Source: JAFMKE01 sp047621945 (GTDB lineage: Bacteria; Bacteroidota; Bacteroidia; Chitinophagales; UBA8649). Taken from it: a stretch of DNA of 26,936 nt. Both the position numbers and the translations under genes were made by a program. Each line of letters starts with the position of its first letter. Positions within the stretch are counted from its first letter, which is position 1. The DNA is taken from contig JBLHMK010000022.1 of the NCBI GenBank assembly GCA_047621945.1, forward strand, positions 1 through 26,936, read 5' to 3'. The notes beneath the pieces were generated by a model that searched no databases, was not told the DNA's origin, and saw only the letters and a program-made list of their open reading frames with translations. Below are positions 1-7,308 of the stretch, piece after piece.

Positions 1-37
1 ATTAATCTGAGTAGAAGGCTTGGACATTATTCTTTAG

Positions 38-375
38 TTAAGCTGCGATAAAAATAGGTTGAATGATTTTTTCAATATATCCTTTCATGTCATTAAATAA
101 TTGCTTTCCTTGTCCTGTCATATAATAGAAATTAACAGGCGCAACTCAATCATTTTCTTGATTGCGCCACTCTGAAAGCAATAATCCTTCTGCTTTCATT
201 CGTTTTAGCTTCGGGTAAAGTGTTCCCTCTGCAACATCTAGATTATGAGATTCCTTTAGGATGTTCAAAATTTGATGACCGTAAAATGGTTTATTCTTAA
301 GACAAGATACAACTAAATAGTCTAAGACGCTTTTTTTATCTGGGATGCCCAGTTATTTATAAACGTGTTTTTCAT
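38..375 (-). pseudogene. PadR-family transcriptional regulator, disrupted
   Basis: Read on the minus strand, this stretch encodes a PadR-type winged-helix repressor of about 112 residues, but not in one frame. It opens at the ATG at 375 with MKNTFINNWASQIKK. It then loses frame at a run of seven T on the plus strand (331-337); one extra base there would restore reading. After that it continues with GHQILNILKESHNLDVAEGTLYPKLKRM, here given only as the typical PadR features YGHQIL and EGTLYPKL. A TGA at 146-148 then interrupts the wing just before FYYMTGQGKQLF, and the frame ends at the TAA at 38-40. One frameshift plus one nonsense codon suggest a decayed gene. A sequencing error could explain the homopolymer but hardly the stop. 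PadR genes usually precede small membrane-protein genes they repress; the downstream neighbour lies outside the window. Confidence 0.75.
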
Positions 376-465
376 ACCATACAAACTTAATAAGTAATTA
401 TACATTACTAGGTACTTCGTAAAAAAAATGAACGTGAATAGTTGGATTGACCTAAAAAGAAAACA

Positions 466-1359
466 TTATAATTCTTTTGCTTTTTTTACGGTGGAATTAA
501 GGAGCTGCATATCTGTGTTGTCAAATTGGTTTAAGCGGTGATCCCTTTGATTATCAGACATTTCAAATTCGCAAAAAATGATTTCATGTGTACTGCAATC
601 AATGACTTTGTTTATTTTGTATAGGTTATATGATGAAAACAACACGGCCTTTCCGTTCTCATGATTAGCAATTGCTTTTTCTATTTCTTCACCACTTACA
701 AATTGGTAATCATACTTGTAAATGAATGCAAATTCAGGTTCAGAGATGATTTTAGAGTTTTTGTAAAGGTGATCAATGAGGAGCGTTTTCGTCTTAAGAA
801 CATAGGCTTTACTATTATAGATATCGATTAGACTTTTTGTAATATCCATTGAATATCTTCCTTGAATGTTATTGTCATTGACAAGTTGAATGGTAGCTTT
901 CAATTGGCTTACCATTGCCGGTATTTTTTTACAAATAGATTCCACGGTCTTTTCTAGTCCCCAATTATCATATGCGACGTATGCTAAAGTTGAATTGAGA
1001 TACATAAGATCCCTATCGGTGTATCCTCCATTAAGTAAGGCTATTGCCCCAACGAGTTTCTTTTCTCCTTGAACTTTGTAAGTGTTTATATGTACAAATG
1101 AATAGGAGGCATCTTTTAAGAATATTTCAAATTCTTCATCTAAGATGAATTGTACTGGAGTTATTTTCCACGATTCACTAAAATGTCTTTTTAACTGTTC
1201 ATTAATGCATGGGTCTTCTGTAAGCACTACGCAAGTGGTAGAATTGAAAAATCTCGCTAGACTACTTTTACCTTTAAGTACTGGAGAGAATTGAGCAAAA
1301 TTTAAAGTAATTAGTGATAGAAACAAAAGAGTGAAATAGCTTTTTAATGTACTTGTCAT
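466..1359 (-). CDS. hypothetical secreted protein (297 aa)
   Basis: I do not recognise this family. The N-terminus has a clear signal peptide: a short polar start with Lys6, a hydrophobic stretch to about residue 20, and a likely signal peptidase I site after LNFA before Q23. The mature protein is mixed alpha/beta with no membrane segment and few cysteines (C43, C51 and others). The middle (about 115-170) looks helical. The ATG at 1357-1359 is the natural start because the signal peptide begins there. It is transcribed away from the membrane-protein gene on the plus strand, sharing a 78-bp gap, and lies upstream of the broken PadR gene with about 90 bp between them. It is probably exported to the periplasm or beyond; no function can be assigned. 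Confidence 0.6.
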   Translation of the reverse strand: MTSTLKSYFTLLFLSLITLNFAQFSPVLKGKSSLARFFNSTTCVVLTEDPCINEQLKRHFSESWKITPVQFILDEEFEIFLKDASYSFVHINTYKVQGEKKLVGAIALLNGGYTDRDLMYLNSTLAYVAYDNWGLEKTVESICKKIPAMVSQLKATIQLVNDNNIQGRYSMDITKSLIDIYNSKAYVLKTKTLLIDHLYKNSKIISEPEFAFIYKYDYQFVSGEEIEKAIANHENGKAVLFSSYNLYKINKVIDCSTHEIIFCEFEMSDNQRDHRLNQFDNTDMQLLNSTVKKAKEL

Positions 1360-1437
1360 AGCTTTAGTATACTATCTCTAAGAGCTTTTTGTTTCATTTA
1401 CTTCAAGATTAACTGGTAATATCAGCTATTTTTTTTA

Positions 1438-2742
1438 TTGGATAATAAGGATATCGTTCTTTTAATTCTATTTTTGTTCAGCACTATGATTCAGGCTTTT
1501 TTCATACTATTCTACGTATTGGTCTTAGGCTTTTGTATTTACAAATTGCCGATCTTTCATTTGAGAAAAATAACTAAGACGAAGGTCCTAGGCTTGTTCC
1601 TTCTTAAAGTATTAGCTGGCTTATCATATGTATTCATTTCAAAGCATGTAATTGAAGCAGGAGATCTCGTCCATTTCTATAATGATAGCCAAATTGTGTA
1701 TGAACACCTTTTACGAGGAGATCTATGGACCTACTTACAGTTAACATTTGGTTTAAATAATGTGGCTATAACTGAAAATATCGCATCAAGCGTTGATGCA
1801 ATGGGTTATTGGTTTAATACTTCTCTTTATATGATGGTGAGATTTAATGCGGCAGTGAGCGTGTTAACATTTGGAACGGGTATTTATGCGAACTCGATTT
1901 TTTTCGCTTTCATCTCATTCTTGGGAGCTATTCTTTTCGCTCGCTTGTTTGAATATAAGTTAAATGCAGAACCCCTGGCATTATATGCTATATTTCTTGT
2001 GCCTAGTTTGTGGTACTGGACTTCTGGAATGCACAAGGAGTCTTTGAGCGTGTTTTTGGTTGCGGTCATTCTTTTAAGCATTTTAGATATAGCCGTCAAG
2101 AAAAGAGTTCTAGGTATTCTACTTGCATTGATGGCATTTGTCTTGTTGTTCTATACCAGATTTTTTATTGCTATGATGCTAATTCCTTCTTTACTTGCGT
2201 ATTTCGTTACAAGATGGAAAAAGGAGTGGTCTCCATTATTTGTATTTCTTGTCTTATTTGTAATTGTACTAAGTTGTACTTACGTTGTTCCTAAGTTAGT
2301 TGGGTCTTCTAATCTAGTAGATGCTGTTATAAGTAAAAAGAGCTTGTATGAGGCTTTGGATAATGGGAATACAATTATTCACTTAGGCGAGTATGAGCGC
2401 AGTTATTGGGGGATCGCAAAAGTTGTTCCTCAAGCTTTGTTTAATACCATCGTCCGTCCCCATTTTCTGGATGTTAAGTCATTTTTTTTGGCCTTGGCAA
2501 GCCTAGAAAGTTTAGTAATTACCCTACTTTTTGTTGTGGCCTTGTTTTACGTTAAAAACTGCGCACAGGAAGAAAAAGCAGTTATTTACCTATGTATGAG
2601 TTTTTCATTGAGCTATCTCATCTTAACAGGTTTGATTGTTCCTAATCTTGGGGCTATTTTAAGATATCGAAGCGTTGCTCTTTTCTTTTTAGTGCCATGC
2701 TTATTCTATCTGGTAAGTAAGAAGAATGAATTGAAAAATTAA
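1438..2742 (+). CDS. multi-pass membrane protein, polysaccharide polymerase/glycosyltransferase-like
   Basis: This is an integral membrane protein of up to 434 aa with roughly ten hydrophobic segments spread over its whole length. The segment LWYWTSGMHKESL (about residues 191-203) resembles the WSSG-x-HKE signature common in Bacteroidota EpsG/Wzy-like polymerases and lipid-linked sugar transferases, so a role in surface polysaccharide assembly is a reasonable guess. No glycosyltransferase neighbours support it, so it would be an orphan copy. The start is uncertain. The frame opens with TTG at 1438; the first ATG is at 1486 (residue 17), inside the first hydrophobic segment, and no good ribosome-binding site is visible for either. 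Divergent from the secreted protein at 466-1359. Family assignment is inference from topology and one motif. Confidence 0.55.
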   Translation: MDNKDIVLLILFLFSTMIQAFFILFYVLVLGFCIYKLPIFHLRKITKTKVLGLFLLKVLAGLSYVFISKHVIEAGDLVHFYNDSQIVYEHLLRGDLWTYLQLTFGLNNVAITENIASSVDAMGYWFNTSLYMMVRFNAAVSVLTFGTGIYANSIFFAFISFLGAILFARLFEYKLNAEPLALYAIFLVPSLWYWTSGMHKESLSVFLVAVILLSILDIAVKKRVLGILLALMAFVLLFYTRFFIAMMLIPSLLAYFVTRWKKEWSPLFVFLVLFVIVLSCTYVVPKLVGSSNLVDAVISKKSLYEALDNGNTIIHLGEYERSYWGIAKVVPQALFNTIVRPHFLDVKSFFLALASLESLVITLLFVVALFYVKNCAQEEKAVIYLCMSFSLSYLILTGLIVPNLGAILRYRSVALFFLVPCLFYLVSKKNELKN

Positions 2743-2834
2743 AAATTATTTCACTTTTTAGTTAAAATGCTTGTTTTGTTAATAAATAAGTTAAAAATTT
2801 TACGAAGTTTTCTTTTTAAGAGGGGATTTTCTGC

Positions 2835-2842
2835 TAATTTTG
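2835..2842 (+). promoter_or_regulatory. Bacteroidota -7 promoter box of glnN
   Basis: TAATTTTG matches the TAnnTTTG -7 consensus of Bacteroidota housekeeping promoters and ends 18 nt before the glnN ATG. No convincing -33 TTG is seen at the expected distance. The transcript would have a short leader of about a dozen bases. Confidence 0.5.
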
Positions 2843-2860
2843 TAAAAAATTACGAAAAAA

Positions 2861-5056
2861 ATGGAAAATTCTAGAAAAGCTAGTGTAAGAACTGCTACTC
2901 AACGCAAGAAAATTAATGTAAAACTTCCTAATAAACGTATTTCTGAATACTATGGTGAAAATGTTTTTACTGAAGATACCATGAAGAAGTATCTTTCTGA
3001 AGATGCATTCTACGGAGTGAAAGAGGCCATCAACGCTGGGACTAAAATTGACAGAGGCACAGCAGATCAAGTAGCAGCAGCTATGAAATCATGGGCGATT
3101 GAAAAAGGAGCAAAATCATATACACACTGGTTTCAACCTTTAACTGGAAGTACTGCGGAAAAACATGATACCTTTTTTACACCAACGGCAGATGGTGGCG
3201 CTGTAGAATCATTTACCGGTAGTGAATTAGTACAACAAGAACCGGATGCTTCATCTTTTCCAAATGGAGGGATTCGTCAAACTTTTGAAGCTAGAGGTTA
3301 TACGGCATGGGATCCATCATCACCAGCCTTCATAATGGAGATCGGCGATGGGATTACTTTATGCATTCCTACTATTTTTATTTCTTACACAGGGGAGAGT
3401 CTAGATCAAAAAACTCCTTTGTTAAAGTCTAATCATTTTCTTGAAAAAGCGGCTTTGCCAGTGGTTAATTTGTTTGATAGACATGCCACTAAAGTACATT
3501 CTACTTTAGGTTGGGAACAAGAATATTTTGTAGTGGATGAGGCTATGTATTACGCCCGTCCTGATTTAGTATTGAGCGGAAGAACGCTTTTAGGTCATTC
3601 ACCAGCTAAAGGACAACAATTAGATGATCATTATTTTGGAGCTATTCCAGAAAGAGTGTACGACTTTATGTTGGATTTTGAAATGGAAGCGCATAAATTG
3701 GGTATACCTGTTAGAACTCGACATAATGAGGTTGCACCAAGTCAATTTGAAATGGCTCCTATGTACGAAGAAATGAATGTGGCAGTTGATCATAATCAAC
3801 TGATCATGGATATTATAGAGCGAGTAGGGAAAAGACATAAATTAGCCGTTCTAATGCACGAAAAGCCTTTTCAAGGTGTAAATGGTTCTGGTAAACATAA
3901 TAACTGGAGTTTAAGTACAGATACTGGTAAAAACTTGTTGTCACCTGGAAAGACACCGAAGAACAACTTAATGTTTTTGGCATTCTTTGTTAATGTTATT
4001 AAAGCGGTTAATGAATACTCTGATTTACTAAGAGCATCTATTGCTTCAGCAAGTAATGATCATCGATTAGGTGCAAATGAAGCACCTCCGGCAATCATTT
4101 CTGTATTTATAGGGTCTCACTTAACTTCTGTTTTAGACGAAGTTGCTAAACGCGTGGAGCACGGAAAATATAATGAAGATAAAAATGCGAATCTGAAATT
4201 AGACATTCACAACAAGATTCCAGATGTGTTATTGGACAATACCGATAGAAATAGAACTTCACCGTTTGCATTTACAGGAAATAAATTTGAAGTAAGAGCT
4301 GTCGGAAGTACTGCGAATTGTGCTTGGCCAATGACCGTGTTAAACACGATTATGGCGAATCAATTGACAGATTTCAAAAAAGAAATAGACAAGTTAATTA
4401 AGGATGGAGAAAAGAAAGAAGGTGCTATTCTTCGGGTTATTCGTCGTTACATAAATTCGTCTAAGGCAATACTATTTGAAGGCGATAATTACAGTGAAGA
4501 GTGGGCTAAAGAAGCTGAAAAGAGAGGCTTAAGTAACGTGAAAACTACAGCTTACGCGCTAGATTTCTTGACAACTAAGAAGGCTAAAGATGTGTTTATT
4601 AAGAATGACATTTTTAGTGATGTAGAGATAGAAGCTAGAAGTGAAATTTTTTATGAATCATATACCATGAAGTTGCAGATAGAAGCTAGAACTTTAGGTG
4701 AAATGGCGCTAAATGAAATTTTACCTGTAGCTGTTTCGTATCAAAATGAGTTGATTTTGAATGTGAAAGGCTTGAAAGACTTGGGCATGAAAAAGGATAG
4801 TTATAGTTCTCAGCTTGATTTAATTAGTCGAATTTCAACGCATATAAATGTAATTGAAAAGGATGTTGCTGCCATGATTAAAGCACGTAAAGAAGCAAAT
4901 GTGTTAGATGATGCTTCGGATAAAGCAAAAGCTTACTGCGATAAGGTGTTACCCTTCTTTGACACTATTCGTTATCATGCGGATAAGCTAGAGTTAGTGG
5001 TGGATGATAAGCTATGGCCAATACCAAAATATAGAGAGTTGCTCTTTTTAAAATAG
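2861..5056 (+). CDS. glnN: glutamine synthetase type III
   Basis: ATP-dependent ligation of ammonia to glutamate in the cytoplasm, the main route of ammonium assimilation. The length of 731 aa is typical of the type III enzymes (about 700-730 aa) and far longer than types I and II. The N-terminal GSIII domain is followed by the catalytic core with GWEQEYFVVD near residue 216, NEVAPSQFEMAPMYEE near 291, NGSGKHNNWS near 344 and NDHRLGANEAPPA near 400; the last three hold glutamate-, ATP- and metal-binding residues of the superfamily. The C-terminal 150 residues are helical, as in other GSIII proteins. It stands alone, with its own promoter box upstream and a strong terminator downstream. The start is set by the -7 box and by the family N-terminus. 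Confidence 0.97.
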   Translation: MENSRKASVRTATQRKKINVKLPNKRISEYYGENVFTEDTMKKYLSEDAFYGVKEAINAGTKIDRGTADQVAAAMKSWAIEKGAKSYTHWFQPLTGSTAEKHDTFFTPTADGGAVESFTGSELVQQEPDASSFPNGGIRQTFEARGYTAWDPSSPAFIMEIGDGITLCIPTIFISYTGESLDQKTPLLKSNHFLEKAALPVVNLFDRHATKVHSTLGWEQEYFVVDEAMYYARPDLVLSGRTLLGHSPAKGQQLDDHYFGAIPERVYDFMLDFEMEAHKLGIPVRTRHNEVAPSQFEMAPMYEEMNVAVDHNQLIMDIIERVGKRHKLAVLMHEKPFQGVNGSGKHNNWSLSTDTGKNLLSPGKTPKNNLMFLAFFVNVIKAVNEYSDLLRASIASASNDHRLGANEAPPAIISVFIGSHLTSVLDEVAKRVEHGKYNEDKNANLKLDIHNKIPDVLLDNTDRNRTSPFAFTGNKFEVRAVGSTANCAWPMTVLNTIMANQLTDFKKEIDKLIKDGEKKEGAILRVIRRYINSSKAILFEGDNYSEEWAKEAEKRGLSNVKTTAYALDFLTTKKAKDVFIKNDIFSDVEIEARSEIFYESYTMKLQIEARTLGEMALNEILPVAVSYQNELILNVKGLKDLGMKKDSYSSQLDLISRISTHINVIEKDVAAMIKARKEANVLDDASDKAKAYCDKVLPFFDTIRYHADKLELVVDDKLWPIPKYRELLFLK

Positions 5057-5084
5057 AATATGTTTCAATTTTGTGTTAAAAATA

Positions 5085-5117
5085 AGTGCCACCTTGTTCA
5101 GGGTGGCACTTTTTTTA
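5085..5117 (+). terminator. Rho-independent terminator of glnN
   Basis: A perfect 9-bp stem AGTGCCACC/GGTGGCACT with an 8-nt loop is followed by a run of T. It begins 28 bp after the glnN stop codon. Confidence 0.9.
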
Positions 5118-5131
5118 GTACTGAGTATAAC

Positions 5132-5219
5132 GGGATTGTTCCTGATCCCTAGATGGTATCAATTCCACAAGCATAAAGCCTGTATGCTATCGCATACTTG
5201 GGATTTTTAATTAAGGAAA
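5132..5219. repeat. 88-bp direct repeat, copy 1
   Basis: Base-for-base identical to 5397-5484, 265 bp further on. It starts with the hairpin GGGAT(8 nt)ATCCC at 5132-5149. Next comes the motif GCATA at 5171, TATGC at 5183 and GCATA at 5192, in which the middle element can pair with either flank (loops of 7 nt or 4 nt). It ends in GGGATTTTTAATTAAGG. No reading frame of note. The alternating hairpins look like RNA structure, but which strand would be transcribed is unknown. No resemblance to a known element was recognised. Confidence 0.9.
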
Positions 5220-5396
5220 AGGCGTCTTTAGGCAAAACACCTTAATGACATTTCGACAAAAGGAGAACCGATAGCTCATGAATACAGACGAAGATTTAAC
5301 ATAAATGAATAAATCTTCCAACTATAAATAGTTGAATGCTTTTTGAATATTAATTGATAATAAGTGGAGTAATAATGTCTAATAGTAACGCGCAGA
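5220..5396. other. 177-bp hairpin-rich spacer between the direct repeats
   Basis: No gene was found here. Two hairpins lie back to back: GAAGATTT/AAATCTTC (5290-5297 with 5311-5318, 13-nt loop) and CAACTAT/ATAGTTG (5319-5325 with 5328-5334, 2-nt loop). The second is followed shortly by TTTTT, so it is terminator-like on the plus strand. TTAAGG in the tail of repeat copy 1 (5211-5216) can pair with CCTTAA at 5240-5245. The only start codons open frames of fewer than ten codons. It could belong to a small structured RNA that starts in copy 1. Confidence 0.4.
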
Positions 5397-5484
5397 GGGA
5401 TTGTTCCTGATCCCTAGATGGTATCAATTCCACAAGCATAAAGCCTGTATGCTATCGCATACTTGGGATTTTTAATTAAGGAAA
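5397..5484. repeat. 88-bp direct repeat, copy 2
   Basis: Identical to 5132-5219; the sequences flanking the two copies differ immediately outside the repeat on both sides. The tail GGGATTTTTAATTAAGGAAACC of this copy can fold back on GGTCTTTCTTAAATTAAAAAGCCC, which lies just before the tRNA terminator, giving a long imperfect hairpin that copy 1 lacks (each arm here is named only by its ends, 5466-5486 and 5500-5523). Confidence 0.9.
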
Positions 5485-5517
5485 CCCTCAAGCAAGCTTG
5501 GTCTTTCTTAAATTAAA

Positions 5518-5542
5518 AAGCCCAGCATTACATGCTAGGCTT
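5518..5542 (-). terminator. terminator of the tRNA-Arg transcript
   Basis: On the minus strand, AAGCCTAGCAT-GTA-ATGCTGGGCTT forms an 11-bp stem with one G-T pair, followed by TTTT. It lies 6 bp beyond the 3' end of the tRNA. The plus strand reads CTTCTTTT after the same hairpin, so it may also stop transcripts coming from the repeat region. Confidence 0.75.
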
Positions 5543-5548
5543 CTTTTG

Positions 5549-5622
5549 TGACCCCGGAGGGATTCGAACCCCCAACCATCAGAGCCGAAATCTGACATTC
5601 TATCCAATTGAACTACGGAGCC
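5549..5622 (-). tRNA. tRNA-Arg (anticodon TCG)
   Basis: The 74-nt cloverleaf can be drawn completely. The acceptor is GGCTCCG/CGGGGTC with two G-T pairs; the D arm is GTTC/GAAT, weakly paired, with AATTGGATA in the loop. The anticodon stem is TCAGA/TCTGA with loop TTTCGGC, so the anticodon is TCG (5586-5588), reading CGN arginine codons. The T arm is GGGGG-TTCGAAT-CCCTC and the discriminator base is A. The 3' CCA is not encoded (CA follows the discriminator). Confidence 0.95.
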
Positions 5623-5661
5623 AATAATTTGAGAATGTAAAGTTAAGTAATCTCTTGTATT

Positions 5662-5692
5662 CCGTTCTAAATCTTTAGCTAAATCTGAACGG
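5662..5692. promoter_or_regulatory. inverted repeat, possible operator
   Basis: CCGTTC and GAACGG enclose 19 bp centred near the palindrome TTTAGCTAAA, with TAAATC present twice. It lies 39 bp upstream of the tRNA-Arg on the minus strand and 117 bp upstream of the thioesterase gene on the plus strand, so it could serve either. No cognate regulator is apparent. Confidence 0.3.
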
Positions 5693-5809
5693 CTTTGTAA
5701 AATGATGAATTAAAGCGTCGAAATTATTATGAGAACTCCTCGCATAGGCCTTATACTTTATAAGCTTAATATCGTATTTTTACAGCTCAACAATTTATTT
5801 CGAATTAAT

Positions 5810-6325
5810 ATGGATCAATCAACACCGGCATACTCACGTACAATAATGACAGAAATTGTTTTACCCAACGATGCAAATGCGCTGAATAATTTGCGAGGAG
5901 GTAAAATTCTACATTGGATGGATATCGCTTCAGCTATTGCGGCAGGTAAACATGCAAAATCAGTTGTTGTAACAGTCTCTGTTGATCAAGTATCTTTTGA
6001 TAATCCTATTAAAATTGGTGATGTAGTAACTATAGAGGCAAAAGTAACCAGAGTGTTTAATACGTCTATTGAAACATACATTGAAGTCTGGGCGGAAAAT
6101 TTACCTTCACAAAATCGATATAAATGCAATACAGCGTATTATACTTTTGTAGCACTAGATAGTAATGGACGCCCTAAAAAAGCAGCACCAATAAATCCAG
6201 AAACTGAAGACGAAAAAAATCAATTCAAAGGGGCCTTGAAAAGAAGAGAAATAAGACTTATTTTGGCAGGAAGAATCAAGGCAACAGAAGCGGAAAGCTT
6301 TAAAGCGCTTTTTAATAAAGAGTAA
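5810..6325 (+). CDS. acyl-CoA thioesterase, hot-dog fold (YciA/BACH-like)
   Basis: Hydrolyses acyl-CoA to free acid and CoA in the cytoplasm. The 171-aa protein carries the family signature: ANALNNLRGGKILHWMD (about residues 22-38), with the helix-start Asn and the Asp38 of the catalytic pair, then the strand VSVDQVSFDNPIKIGDVV and AYYTFVALD. The frame is open back to an ATG at 5729, but the extra 27 residues are not family-like. A weak -7-type box, TATTTTTA at 5775-5782, lies inside that extension, so the ATG at 5810 is chosen. The C-terminal 40 residues are lysine- and glutamate-rich and helical. First gene of a five-gene plus-strand run; the next start is 13 bp on. Chain-length specificity cannot be read from the sequence. 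Confidence 0.88.
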   Translation: MDQSTPAYSRTIMTEIVLPNDANALNNLRGGKILHWMDIASAIAAGKHAKSVVVTVSVDQVSFDNPIKIGDVVTIEAKVTRVFNTSIETYIEVWAENLPSQNRYKCNTAYYTFVALDSNGRPKKAAPINPETEDEKNQFKGALKRREIRLILAGRIKATEAESFKALFNKE

Positions 6326-6338
6326 ATATTACCCCCCC

Positions 6339-7298
6339 ATGATCAAAATTCTAAAGAAATCGGGAAATAGTTTAGTAGAAATCCAAGATCTCGAAAAAGG
6401 TTGTTGGGTCAATATCTACCCTCCCTTTTCTAAGGAAAATTTGGAGGAAATAGCTACAAATCATAATCTGCCCTTAGATTTCTTAACGGATTCAATAGAC
6501 CGAGATGAGCAAGGTAGGTACGAGTCAGAGGAAGAAGCTGATTTAGTAGTAGTCAATACTCCAATTTTAAATAATGACTTGATTGAAAATGAGGCTCTTT
6601 ATTTAACTATCCCAATAGGAATTGTAAGTAAGCCTGATTATATCATCACGATTTGTAGTTATGAGAATCGAGTGATCGATGATTTTTTACTAAATAGAAT
6701 TAAAGGTTTTGATCCAGCGGATCAAAGTCTATTCACTTTACAACTGTTTAATAGGAACGTCTATTACTTTCAATATTATCTGAGAGAAATTAATAATAAA
6801 CGTTACTCTTTTGAAAGCGAAATATATAGATCATCTAGAAGTAAAGATCTTAAACGCTTACTTGATTTGCAGAAAAGTTTAATCTATTTTGTTACTAATC
6901 TTCGAAGTAATGATTTAATGATGAATAAGTTGCGTCGTACGAACTTTCTTAAGATAAGAGAGCATGAAATAAAGGCAGATTTTCTAGAAGATATTGTGGT
7001 GGATAGCGGACAGGCTATTGAGATGGCAGATATTTATTCTAATATTTTGAATGGAACGATGGATTCATTTGCATCAATTATCTCTAATAATTTGGGAATT
7101 GTTGTTCAGCGACTTACAGCGGTTACCATCGTGCTAATGGTTCCTACTTTATTAGCTAGTTTTTATGGGATGAATATTCGTCTTCCATTACAGGAAGGAT
7201 ACGAGCATAGCCTGTTGCCTTTTATAGTGGTTATTGGATTATCATTGGCATTTTCATTCGTGTTGGGTTGGTTCTTTATGAAAAAACGTTGGTTTTAA
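6339..7298 (+). CDS. CorA-family magnesium/divalent cation channel
   Basis: Inner-membrane transporter of the 2-TM-GxN (CorA/MIT) family. Of 319 aa, the first 250 form the cytosolic alpha/beta funnel with long helices. These are followed by TM1 ending in the signature YGMN (residues 276-279), a short acidic periplasmic loop and TM2 with the basic tail KKRWF. The length and the invariant GMN make the assignment firm; whether Mg2+ or another divalent ion is the physiological substrate is not visible. It sits 13 bp after the thioesterase and 10 bp before the first hydrolase, so it is probably cotranscribed. A string of seven C precedes the ATG, leaving no Shine-Dalgarno sequence, as is common in this phylum. 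Confidence 0.93.
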   Translation: MIKILKKSGNSLVEIQDLEKGCWVNIYPPFSKENLEEIATNHNLPLDFLTDSIDRDEQGRYESEEEADLVVVNTPILNNDLIENEALYLTIPIGIVSKPDYIITICSYENRVIDDFLLNRIKGFDPADQSLFTLQLFNRNVYYFQYYLREINNKRYSFESEIYRSSRSKDLKRLLDLQKSLIYFVTNLRSNDLMMNKLRRTNFLKIREHEIKADFLEDIVVDSGQAIEMADIYSNILNGTMDSFASIISNNLGIVVQRLTAVTIVLMVPTLLASFYGMNIRLPLQEGYEHSLLPFIVVIGLSLAFSFVLGWFFMKKRWF

Positions 7299-7308
7299 TA
7301 AATAATTT

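Noticed and set aside
5280..5333. Very short ORFs with a purine-rich AAGGAGA upstream (ATG at 5278 and at 5305)
   Set aside because: They end after eight codons each and overlap the hairpins; there is nothing to support translation.
5132..5484. CRISPR array or integration-site (att) repeats
   Set aside because: Only two copies, of 88 bp, with a 177-bp spacer; no cas genes, no integrase, and the repeat shares nothing with the tRNA-Arg 3' end.
5118..5516. Retron or other reverse-transcriptase-linked RNA
   Set aside because: The repeats are direct, not inverted, and no reverse transcriptase lies anywhere in the window.
5729..5809. N-terminal extension of the thioesterase
   Set aside because: The extra 27 residues are unlike the family and contain the probable promoter box; start moved to 5810.
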